From assembly GCA_003354055.1 (NCBI GenBank), contig PIVQ01000467.1:1-6035 (forward strand): a DNA stretch of 6,035 nt, read 5' to 3'. A program made the position numbers and the translations under genes. The stretch is from Desulfobacteraceae bacterium. GTDB taxonomy: Bacteria > Desulfobacterota > Desulfobacteria > Desulfobacterales > Desulfobacteraceae. This document shows positions 1 to 5,986 of the stretch, in pieces; within the stretch, counting starts at the first letter, position 1, and the number at the start of each line of letters is the position of its first letter. The notes under the pieces are model-generated. The model worked only from the letters and a program-made list of their open reading frames with translations, made no database searches and was not told the origin of the DNA.

Positions 1-8
1 CATATCAT

Positions 9-1013
9 CTATTCGGAATCCAGGTGACAGCGGGCAAATCTTCCGGAGGCGATCTCACGACGTTCCGGGGCTGTCTGCCTGCAGACGTCCATGACATGGG
101 GGCAGCGTGGGTGGAAGTGGCAGCCGGTGGGTGGGTCCAGGGGGGAAGGGATTTCGCCTTCAAGAGGGGCGAAGTTCACCCCCCGTTTGTCCAGCCGGGG
201 CACCTCGTTGAGCAGAGCCTGTGTGTAGGGATGGAACGGCTTGTCGAATAGGTCGTCCACAGAAGCCGACTCCACGATACGGCCCAGGTACATGACAGCA
301 ATACGATCTGAGATATGTTCCACCACGCCGAGATCATGGGAGATGAACAGACAGGTCAGATTGTTCTGTTCGCGCAAATCCATGAACAGGTTAAGGATCT
401 GCGCCTGGATGGAAACATCCAGGGCGGCCACGGACTCGTCGCAGACCAGGCATTCCGGCTGTACCGCCATGGCGCGGGCGATGCCGATGCGCTGGCGCTG
501 GCCCCCGGAAAACTGGTGGGGATATCGGTTTTTGTAGCTGGGGTCCAGCCCGCACTGTTCCATGACGGCGTCCAGGTAGGTGGTAAGTTCCCTGGAGGTG
601 GTCAGGTTGTGGTAGAGCGGGGCTTCCCCGATGATCTGGCGCACCCGTTTGCGCGGATTCAGGGATGCGAAGGGATCCTGGAAGATCATCTGGACGTTGA
701 CGGCGTAGTCGAGCCGTTCCTTATGGGTCATCCCGGCCACGTCTTGGCCTTTGTAGAAAACTCTGCCAGACGTCAGGGGGAGTATGCCGCAGATCATGCG
801 GCCGAGGGTGGATTTGCCACAGCCGGATTCACCCACCAAGCCGACCACTTCGCCGGGCTTGATGTAGAGGTTGACGTTGTCTACGGCCCGGACCCGCTCT
901 TCGGAGATACCGGCCCCGAGGACGCGGGCGATTTTGGCGGCAAAGTCCAGGTTCTTTTCAAATATGCGGCTGACGCTCTCGCAACGGATGAAGGAAGTTT
1001 GGGTGTCGCTCAT
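9..1013 (-). CDS. dppF: Peptide-type ABC transporter ATP-binding protein, DppF family
   Basis: This is one of the two cytoplasmic ATPases that drive the importer encoded by this operon. The 334-residue protein has the full ABC set: Walker A GESGCGKS at 61-68, Q-loop Gln112, signature SGGQRQR at 169-175, Walker B ending in Asp192-Glu193 (catalytic Glu), and switch His226. Walker B continues as DES rather than the usual DEP, a variant I believe is common in DppF-like proteins. The C-terminal oligopeptide-transporter extension carries four cysteines (298, 304, 311, 329). In related DppD/DppF proteins this pattern binds a [4Fe-4S] cluster. About 19 more residues precede Walker A than in DppD. I chose ATG 1013 because it follows the dppD stop by 8 nt with AGGAGG upstream. 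An in-frame ATG at 1115 would overlap dppD by 94 nt and add residues with no family resemblance. Family is certain, substrate is not. Confidence 0.95.
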   Translation of the reverse strand: MSDTQTSFIRCESVSRIFEKNLDFAAKIARVLGAGISEERVRAVDNVNLYIKPGEVVGLVGESGCGKSTLGRMICGILPLTSGRVFYKGQDVAGMTHKERLDYAVNVQMIFQDPFASLNPRKRVRQIIGEAPLYHNLTTSRELTTYLDAVMEQCGLDPSYKNRYPHQFSGGQRQRIGIARAMAVQPECLVCDESVAALDVSIQAQILNLFMDLREQNNLTCLFISHDLGVVEHISDRIAVMYLGRIVESASVDDLFDKPFHPYTQALLNEVPRLDKRGVNFAPLEGEIPSPLDPPTGCHFHPRCPHVMDVCRQTAPERREIASGRFARCHLDSE

Positions 1014-1021
1014 ATTTTCTT

Positions 1022-1032
1022 CTAACCCTCCT
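1022..1032 (-). promoter_or_regulatory. Shine-Dalgarno region that decides the dppF start
   Basis: AGGAGG (1032-1027) lies in the last codons of dppD, 13 nt before the dppF ATG at 1013. The dppD stop TAG (1024-1022) falls between them, and a weaker purine stretch (AGAAG) sits 5 nt from the ATG. The spacing of AGGAGG is long but usable. It supports the ATG at 1013 over the in-frame ATG at 1115, which lies inside dppD. Confidence 0.6.
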
Positions 1033-2008
1033 GTGCCTGTGTGGGTTGGCCGGGATGAAAACAGCGCACCTTCCGGCCGTCCCCGGAGACAGACACGGCA
1101 GGCATTTCCAGGCATGCTTCCGAGGTTCGGGGGCAGCGCATGCGAAAGGGGCAGCCCCGTGGCAGGTTGATCAGGGACGGGGTCATGCCGGGAATCTGGT
1201 AGAGCCGTTCACCCCGCTTGTTGCGGCTGGGTACCGAGCCGATGAGGCCTTCGGTGTAGGGATGGAGCGGTGCATCAAGCACTTGCTGGACCGGGCCTTC
1301 CTCGATGATGATGCCCGCGTACATGACTGCCACGCGATGGGCCAGCCCGGCGATTACGGTCAGATCGTGGGTGATCCACATCAGGGCCATGTCCGTCTTG
1401 CGGCAGAGCTTTTGCATTTCCGAAAGAATCTGGGCCTGGATGGTCACGTCCAGGGCTGTGGTGGGCTCGTCCGCAATGATCAGGTCCGGGTTGTTGAGCA
1501 GGCCTATGGCAATGGCCACCCGCTGTCGCATGCCCCCGGAGAACTGATGCGGGTAGGCCTTGATCCGCTCTTTAGGCGAAGGGATGCCCACCTGTGCCAG
1601 GGCCTGGATGGACCTGTCCCGCGCAACTTTCCGGCTCACCCTCTCATGGGCGCGGATGGCCTCCATCATCTGGGTGTCAATGCGCAGGACCGGGTTAAGG
1701 GTCATCATGGGGTCCTGGAAGATCATGGCGACCTCGTTTCCCCGGAAGGTACGCCATTGGGCCTCGGTCTGCGCCGTAAGCTCCCGGCCCTTGAAACGTA
1801 TGGAGCCGCCGGCGATTCTGCCGGGGTGGTCCACAAGTCCCATGATGGAAAAGCCGGCGACTGACTTGCCTGAACCGGATTCGCCCACAATGCCGATAAC
1901 CTCACCCTTGTTGATGGTCAGAGAGATGTTGTCCACGGCTTTGACCACGCCTGCCCGGGTGTAGAAATAGGTCTTAAGTTCTTTTATTTCAAGTAGTGGT
2001 GTGCTCAT
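1022..2008 (-). CDS. dppD: Peptide-type ABC transporter ATP-binding protein, DppD family
   Basis: This is the second ATPase of the importer, expected to pair with the DppF-type subunit under the two permeases at the inner membrane. The protein is 328 residues, normal for the family. Visible motifs are Walker A GESGSGKS at 42-49, Q-loop Gln98 in FQDP, signature SGGMRQR at 157-163, Walker B LIIADEP at 176-182 with catalytic Glu181, D-loop ALD at 185-187 and switch His214. The C-terminal extension has four cysteines at 286, 292, 299 and 316, the spacing seen in DppD proteins that bind a [4Fe-4S] cluster. The ATG at 2008 overlaps the dppC stop in the 4-nt sequence ATGA, and GAGG (2020-2017) lies 8 nt upstream inside dppC, so translation is probably coupled. 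The dppD name is by family; the transported molecule is not shown by this protein. Confidence 0.95.
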   Translation of the reverse strand: MSTPLLEIKELKTYFYTRAGVVKAVDNISLTINKGEVIGIVGESGSGKSVAGFSIMGLVDHPGRIAGGSIRFKGRELTAQTEAQWRTFRGNEVAMIFQDPMMTLNPVLRIDTQMMEAIRAHERVSRKVARDRSIQALAQVGIPSPKERIKAYPHQFSGGMRQRVAIAIGLLNNPDLIIADEPTTALDVTIQAQILSEMQKLCRKTDMALMWITHDLTVIAGLAHRVAVMYAGIIIEEGPVQQVLDAPLHPYTEGLIGSVPSRNKRGERLYQIPGMTPSLINLPRGCPFRMRCPRTSEACLEMPAVSVSGDGRKVRCFHPGQPTQAQEG

Positions 2009-2892
2009 CGTTTCAACCTCGGATTCAAGACGTCACGCAAACGATCCCCCACCAGGTTGATGCAGACAATCAGGACCAGCAAGGCCACGCCCGGGTAGAC
2101 GCTGATCCAGTAATAGCCGCTTTGCAGGTATTTAAAGCCGTTGGCGATGAGCAGTCCCAGGGAGGGTTTTGTGATGGGCATGCCCAGGCCTAGGAAAGAG
2201 AGGGTCGCTTCCAGGGAAATGGCAAACGCCACCTTGACCGTGGAGATGACAATGAGTTCAGGGGTGCAATTGGGCAGCACTTGGCCGAACATGATACGGT
2301 GCCGGGGCAGGGCCAGGCATTTGGCTGCCTCCACGTATTCCTTCCTGCGCTCCACCAGCACGTTGCCGCGAATGACCCGGGCATAGTAGGCCCACTGCAC
2401 TATGACCAGGGCTAGGATGATTTTGTCAATCCCCTTGCCGAGGATGGCGAGCAGGATCAGGGCCACCAGGATCGCCGGAAAACTGAGCTGCAGGTCCACC
2501 GTACGCATGATAAAGCTTTCCGTCCTGCCCCCCACATACGCGGCCCACAGGCCGATGACCGCGCCCAGGACCAGGGCGATGAAAGTGGACAGGACCCCTA
2601 CCCCTAAGGAGATGCGCAGCCCGTAAAGGATGGCACTGAGCATGTCCCGGCCCTGGCTGTCCGTGCCCAGGACGTAGGTTATAGATTCATCCATGGACTT
2701 GGATCCGGGTTTCAGCTTTCCGTCCATGATGTCAATGACCATCAGATCATAGGGGTTCTGGGGGGCCACCCAGGGGGCCAGCAGGGCCAGGGCCACGATG
2801 ACTGCCAGCACAATGAAACCGATGGTCGAGGTGCGGCTTTCAAAAAATTCCTTTGCCGACTGCATGAACAGGGATTCGTCTTGGGTTGCCAT
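2005..2892 (-). CDS. dppC: Peptide-type ABC transporter permease, DppC family
   Basis: This is one of the two inner-membrane channel subunits of the importer. The 295-residue protein has a cytoplasmic N-terminus, a first membrane segment at about 24-43, then the family motif GTDSQGRD at 76-83, followed by hydrophobic segments near 94-118, 135-151, 155-173, 213-235 and 263-283. It ends with the typical GDRLRDVLNPRLK (282-294). The EAA loop that contacts the ATPase lies at about 186-208 (YVEAAKCLALPRHRI then LPN). The glycine usual in this loop (EAA-x3-G) is Ala194 here. A segment of about 25 residues (51-75, containing MDGKLKPGS) between the first helix and GTDSQGRD is somewhat longer than in E. 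coli DppC as I recall it. AGGAGG at 2902-2897 overlaps the dppB stop, 4 nt before the ATG. The stop overlaps the start of dppD. Confidence 0.95.
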   Translation of the reverse strand: MATQDESLFMQSAKEFFESRTSTIGFIVLAVIVALALLAPWVAPQNPYDLMVIDIMDGKLKPGSKSMDESITYVLGTDSQGRDMLSAILYGLRISLGVGVLSTFIALVLGAVIGLWAAYVGGRTESFIMRTVDLQLSFPAILVALILLAILGKGIDKIILALVIVQWAYYARVIRGNVLVERRKEYVEAAKCLALPRHRIMFGQVLPNCTPELIVISTVKVAFAISLEATLSFLGLGMPITKPSLGLLIANGFKYLQSGYYWISVYPGVALLVLIVCINLVGDRLRDVLNPRLKR

Positions 2893-2900
2893 GCTTCCTC

Positions 2901-3875
2901 CTAACGCTCGTCGCCCAGGCGGACCCGGGGATCGAGGATCGAGTAGGTCAGATCCACGAGCAGGTTGATGAAGATGAACATGGTCACCGTGATCAGCAGG
3001 TAGGCGACTATGATCGGCCGGTCCAGGACCCCGATGGAGTCAATGACCAGTTTGCCCATGCCGGGCCAGGCAAAAATGGTTTCGGTGACCACGGCAAAGG
3101 CGATGAGATTTCCCAGTTCCATGCCCAGCACCGTGATCACCGGGATCATGATGTTTTTCATGATGTGCAGCCCGATGATCCGGGTTTTGGACAGCCCTTT
3201 GGCCCGGGCAAACTTGACGTAATCCATCTGGAGGTTCTCCTGCACCCCTGCGTGGCTGAGGCGGATGGCCAGGGATGTCTTGAAAAGAGCGAGATTGGAC
3301 GCAGGCAGGATCAGGTAGGACAGCCCCTCCCAGGAGAGAAAGCTGACCTGCAGACCTAAAAATTCGGTGGTGGGCCCCCGCCCGCCCGACGGCAGCCAGC
3401 CCAGGTAGACGGAGAATGCAATGATCAACATCAGCCCGACCCAGAAGGTGGGCAGGGAAAAACCGAGGATGGAAAAGCGTATGATGTTTCGGCCAATCCA
3501 GTTGTTGTGCTGGATACCGGCCACCATCCCTAAGGGGATGCCTAGGAACACAGCCATGAACATAGCGACGAATGCGAGCTCAAGGGTGGCGGGGAGCCGG
3601 TCAAGAATGATCTTTAGTGCCGGCTCGTTGTACACAAAGGAGTTTCCGAAATTACCCTGTAGCGCGCCCTTGAGAAAAACAAAATACTGTTCCCACAGGG
3701 GCCTGTCCAGGCCCAGCTCCTTGACGGCTCTGATGTACTCCGCCTCTGTAGCGTCGGGCGCGATGAGAATGTCGATGGGGTTGCCGATATAAAAGACACC
3801 GACAAAGACCAGTATCGACATCACCAGCAACACCACCACGGTCTGGGTGCTCCTGCGGATCAGGAAAGCAAGCAT
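2901..3875 (-). CDS. dppB: Peptide-type ABC transporter permease, DppB family
   Basis: This is the partner inner-membrane channel subunit, forming the translocation pore with the DppC-type protein. The 324-residue length is typical. The N-terminal signature of the family is visible: a first membrane helix at about 9-29, then a periplasmic region with LGLDRPL (54-60) and GNFGNS (74-79). Further hydrophobic segments lie near 95-120, 131-155, 185-205, 243-267 and 289-312. The EAA loop, which docks on an ATPase, is at about 219-245 (YVKFARAKGLSKTRII then HIMKN and P), with the conserved Gly227 intact. The C-terminus (DLTYSILDPRVR) also matches the family. AAGGA at 3885-3881 sits 5 nt before the ATG. 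It is separated from the binding-protein gene by 81 nt holding a strong hairpin, and from dppC by 8 nt. Confidence 0.95.
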   Translation of the reverse strand: MLAFLIRRSTQTVVVLLVMSILVFVGVFYIGNPIDILIAPDATEAEYIRAVKELGLDRPLWEQYFVFLKGALQGNFGNSFVYNEPALKIILDRLPATLELAFVAMFMAVFLGIPLGMVAGIQHNNWIGRNIIRFSILGFSLPTFWVGLMLIIAFSVYLGWLPSGGRGPTTEFLGLQVSFLSWEGLSYLILPASNLALFKTSLAIRLSHAGVQENLQMDYVKFARAKGLSKTRIIGLHIMKNIMIPVITVLGMELGNLIAFAVVTETIFAWPGMGKLVIDSIGVLDRPIIVAYLLITVTMFIFINLLVDLTYSILDPRVRLGDER

Positions 3876-3900
3876 TGGAATCCTTAGGTGCTTAAGGTTA

Positions 3901-3928
3901 AAGGGGATACGTCGGCGCGTATCCCCTT
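3901..3928 (-). terminator. Intergenic hairpin between binding-protein and permease genes (partial terminator or mRNA stabiliser)
   Basis: This is a perfect 11-bp inverted repeat, with arms AAGGGGATACG (3901-3911) and its complement (3918-3928) around a 6-nt loop. It lies 28 nt after the stop of the binding-protein gene and 25 nt before dppB. On the minus strand the stem is followed only by a short U stretch (TT, then TAACCTTAAG), so it is not a full intrinsic terminator. In many periplasmic importer operons such a hairpin protects the upstream message or reduces read-through, raising binding protein over permease. That role is inferred here from position and structure. Confidence 0.65.
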
Positions 3929-3956
3929 AGGGTTATTAAAGCGTAGTAACCTTGGT

Positions 3957-5525
3957 CTACTTCGATTTGATCTCGTGGGGCAGGGTGTAGGCATCGGTAC
4001 GGCCGTTGTAGGTCAACCCCTTTTTGGTGCCCCAGATCGAAACCTGGAAGTGAATGGGGATGATGCCAAGTTCGCTCATGCCGATTTCCACGGATTTGAC
4101 CAGCAGTTCGTTGTGCTTGGCTGTATCCACGGTCTCCAGGGCCTTTTCCAACAGGCTGTCCACTTGCGGGTTGGAGTATCGGCCGCGGTTGGACTTGCCG
4201 TAACCGCCGTCCTTGTCATAGGTGTGGAGCAGGGATTTCACGCAGTTAGAATGTTCACCCGTGTCAGTGGCCCAGCCAACGAGCATCAGGGAGAATTCAA
4301 GAGCGGAAGCCTTGCCGAAGTAGACAGCCTTGGGCAAGGTGCTCACTTCGGTCTTGATGCCGATTTTGGTCAGCATCTGGGCAATGGCCTGGGCAATGTC
4401 TGCATCATTGACATAACGGTCATTGGGACCGTGGATGGTTACCTTGAAGCCTTCGGGGTACCCTGCTTCGGCCAGGAGGGCTTTGGCGCCTTTAGGATCG
4501 TACTTCTCTGGCATGAGGGTTTGGGATGTCCCTTCATATCCGTCGGGCAGCATCTGGGATGCAGGGATGGCCAGGCCTTCCATGATGTGGGCAACGATAC
4601 CTGGACGGTTGATGGCTTTTGAGATGGCTTTGCGCACACGCAGGTCACGGTAGGGGTTCTTGATCTTTTCCCCGTTGTTGCCGAAGACCATGGGGGTGTA
4701 TTCGCGGTCCGTGTCAATGTGCAGGTAAATCAGACGGGTGGAGGAGGATTTGGACAACTCGACGTTTGGGGCTTCCTCCAGGTGTTTTACGTCTGCCGGC
4801 GGAACAAAGTTGATCAGGTCCACGTCGCCGGATTTCAGGGCGGCCACCCGAGTGCCGTCGTTGGAGATGGGACGGACAACGATCTTGGTCCATTCGGGTT
4901 TTTCACCCCAGTAGTTTTCGTTACGCTCGTAAATGAGCTTGTCGCCTCGGGCCCATTCCACAAGTTTGTATGGGCCGGTGCCGACGGCGGCTGCACCGGA
5001 GTTGAAGTCTTCGGTGGCCTTGCCTTCGGCTGCTTTTTTGGAAACAATGGCAAAAGAGGCAAAATCACGCGGGGTCAGGGGTGCTGGTGTTGCGGTGTGG
5101 ATGCGTATGGTATGGGCATCTATGATTTCAACCTCCTTGACGGCAACCACGGCGCCGGCAAAGGAGGAGGGAGAATTAGGTACGTTTGGGATGCGCTCGA
5201 TGGTGAACTTCACGTCTTCGGCAGTGAAGGGGGAGCCGTCGTGGAAGGTAACGCCTTTTCGCAGATTGAATTCCCAGGTGGTGTCGTTGATGGGCTTCCA
5301 GGACTCGGCCAGGCCGGGGTACATCTTCTGTTTGTGGTCCTGGAGGATCAGCTTGTCAAAGATGTAGAGCGCCATCTGGTTATTTTGGGTTACATTGTGG
5401 AAATGGGGGTCCAGGGAGGTCGGCTCCCCTTTCAATCCCAGAGTTAAGGTTTTGGCTGATGCAAAAGAAACGCAGAGCATCATGCACGCCAGGATTGTGA
5501 GGCCGGTCAAGATGGTTTTTTTCAT
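3957..5525 (-). CDS. Periplasmic substrate-binding protein of a peptide-type ABC importer (SBP family 5)
   Basis: This protein captures the substrate in the periplasm and delivers it to the DppBC-type channel. The 522-residue precursor begins with a Sec signal peptide: MKK, a hydrophobic stretch to about residue 21, and an Ala-Ser-Ala cleavage site after residue 24. Cys14 is not in a good lipobox (Ile-Leu-Ala-Cys, early in the hydrophobic core), so a soluble periplasmic form is more likely than a lipoprotein. Family-5 marks include EPTSLDP (34-40), YPGLAESW (69-76), FHDGSPFTAEDVKF (94-107) and GTGPYKL (182-188). The late segment GWATDTGEHSN (417-427) replaces the GDPDN-type sequence of E. coli DppA, where Asp binds the peptide amino group. 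The ligand is therefore uncertain: dipeptide, oligopeptide, glutathione-like or another small molecule. Only one cysteine (428) remains in the mature chain. It is the first gene of the operon, with AAGGAG 7 nt before the ATG. Confidence 0.95.
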   Translation of the reverse strand: MKKTILTGLTILACMMLCVSFASAKTLTLGLKGEPTSLDPHFHNVTQNNQMALYIFDKLILQDHKQKMYPGLAESWKPINDTTWEFNLRKGVTFHDGSPFTAEDVKFTIERIPNVPNSPSSFAGAVVAVKEVEIIDAHTIRIHTATPAPLTPRDFASFAIVSKKAAEGKATEDFNSGAAAVGTGPYKLVEWARGDKLIYERNENYWGEKPEWTKIVVRPISNDGTRVAALKSGDVDLINFVPPADVKHLEEAPNVELSKSSSTRLIYLHIDTDREYTPMVFGNNGEKIKNPYRDLRVRKAISKAINRPGIVAHIMEGLAIPASQMLPDGYEGTSQTLMPEKYDPKGAKALLAEAGYPEGFKVTIHGPNDRYVNDADIAQAIAQMLTKIGIKTEVSTLPKAVYFGKASALEFSLMLVGWATDTGEHSNCVKSLLHTYDKDGGYGKSNRGRYSNPQVDSLLEKALETVDTAKHNELLVKSVEIGMSELGIIPIHFQVSIWGTKKGLTYNGRTDAYTLPHEIKSK

Positions 5526-5532
5526 GAATAGT

Positions 5533-5538
5533 CTCCTT
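5533..5538 (-). promoter_or_regulatory. Shine-Dalgarno sequence of the binding-protein gene
   Basis: AAGGAG on the minus strand, 7 nt upstream of the ATG at 5525. It is a near-consensus site at ideal spacing. It fixes this start codon and fits high expression of the binding protein. Confidence 0.85.
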
Positions 5539-5575
5539 ATGATTTTCCGACAACGATTAAAGAAATGTTGAACTA

Positions 5576-5605
5576 TCTATAGGATGGGACGGTGGTTTAT
5601 GTCAA
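5576..5605 (-). promoter_or_regulatory. Sigma70-type promoter of the transporter operon
   Basis: On the minus strand a perfect -35 box TTGACA (5605-5600) is followed, after an 18-nt spacer, by the -10 box TATAGA (5581-5576, four of six matches to TATAAT). Transcription would start near 5569, giving a leader of about 45 nt before the ATG at 5525. The spacer is one longer than optimal and the -10 is imperfect, so the promoter may be moderate or activator-assisted. I see no clear operator palindrome for a known regulator next to it. The assignment rests on sequence match and position only. Confidence 0.7.
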
Positions 5606-5640
5606 GAAAAGCATGGCGAATGTTTACAGGGCGGATTCAA

Positions 5641-5672
5641 CGTCGCTCTTGCAGCGGACGCGTTTTTTTTTT
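5641..5672 (+). terminator. Possible plus-strand intrinsic terminator (hairpin plus ten T)
   Basis: On the plus strand CGTCGCT (5641-5647) pairs with AGC (5653-5655) and GACG (5657-5660), with one bulged G and a 5-nt loop. Two bases later comes an unbroken run of ten T (5663-5672). This has the form of an intrinsic terminator. However, no plus-strand gene is seen upstream of it, so it could only stop antisense transcription entering from the operon promoter region. It shares sequence with the larger inverted repeat at 5645-5690, and the two folds exclude each other. Confidence 0.4.
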
Positions 5673-5690
5673 GCGATCCGTTGCAAGAGC
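5645..5690. repeat. Long inverted repeat with a T10/A10 loop
   Basis: Arms GCTCTTGCAGCGGA (5645-5658) and TCCGTTGCAAGAGC (5677-5690) are complementary over 14 positions with a single G-T position. Three further pairs (5659-5661 with 5673-5675) follow after a bulged A, leaving a loop of G plus ten T. In plus-strand RNA the odd position is a G-U wobble; in minus-strand RNA it is an A-C mismatch, so the fold is slightly better on plus. It begins 4 nt after the stop codon of the decarboxylase-like remnant and lies about 40 nt upstream of the operon -35 box. It could be a 3' stem of that gene, a regulatory site, or a scar of a small element. Confidence 0.65.
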
Positions 5691-5694
5691 ATTG

Positions 5695-5910
5695 TTATGT
5701 CTTTGACTTTATCAATCCTCGTTCCTGAAGATAGTCTGCAACTACCAAGGCCTTGCTCCATGCAAGAGTGCCACCCATGCTTACCGCAACAGAACAAACC
5801 TCGAAGATTTCCGCAGGTGTCGCGCCAAGTTCTATTACTTTTGAGGTTTGTGAAATCATACAGTCTTTGCAACCTGCTTGCACTGCAACAGCCATCAAAG
5901 TGAAAGGCAT
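5695..5910 (-). pseudogene. Carboxymuconolactone decarboxylase/AhpD-like protein, N-terminally truncated remnant
   Basis: The 71-residue frame matches the C-terminal two-thirds of the carboxymuconolactone decarboxylase (CMD/AhpD-like) fold. It has a hydrophobic helix (LMAVAVQAG), the CxxC motif (Cys-Lys-Asp-Cys at 14-17), then ELGATPAEIFEV and the SMGGTLAWSKAL helix, ending with ADYLQERGL. Family members are usually about 100-150 residues. Here the part before the CxxC helix is missing, because the frame opens only 11 codons upstream of this ATG, at a stop at 5944-5946, and those codons show no family resemblance. No Shine-Dalgarno is visible before the ATG. The usual histidine four residues after the second cysteine is Gln21. 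CMD relatives with CxxC often act in peroxide defence or thiol redox chemistry, but this copy is probably not functional. A short expressed protein cannot be excluded. Confidence 0.6.
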
Positions 5911-5986
5911 GATTACGCAAAATTGTGTCCGTGAAATCGGTCTTTAGACCTTTTAAATTTGGGGCAAAAATTTCTCATATGTGACG

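Noticed and set aside
1011..1115. Longer dppF start at ATG 1115 giving 368 residues
   Set aside because: It would overlap dppD by 94 nt, and the extra 34 residues are out-of-frame dppD sequence. The ATG at 1013 has the better upstream region and normal length.
315..1864. Long plus-strand open frames opposite the two ATPase genes (315-1025 and 1046-1864)
   Set aside because: They are antisense shadows of dppF and dppD. The products are low-complexity with no recognisable domain, while the minus-strand genes have complete motif sets.
3888..5447. Long plus-strand open frames opposite the binding-protein gene (3888-4622 and 4719-5447)
   Set aside because: These are mirror effects of codon bias in the real gene. 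The products are rich in Gly and Val with no domain, and no promoter or ribosome binding site supports them.
5452..5525. Lipoprotein signal with Cys14 or Cys18 in the binding protein
   Set aside because: The residues before Cys14 (Ile-Leu-Ala) fit the lipobox poorly, Cys18 is preceded by Met-Met-Leu, and a clear Ala-Ser-Ala signal peptidase I site follows at 22-24.
5663..5672. T10 run as a sequencing or assembly artefact
   Set aside because: It cannot be excluded, since homopolymer lengths are error-prone. It lies outside any gene, so an error of one or two bases would not change the annotation.
5592..5920. Alternative frames across the CMD remnant (plus 5592-5903, plus 5753-5947, minus 5624-5920)
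   Set aside because: Only the minus frame 5695-5910 shows family resemblance. The others cover the same bases with no domain and no start signals.
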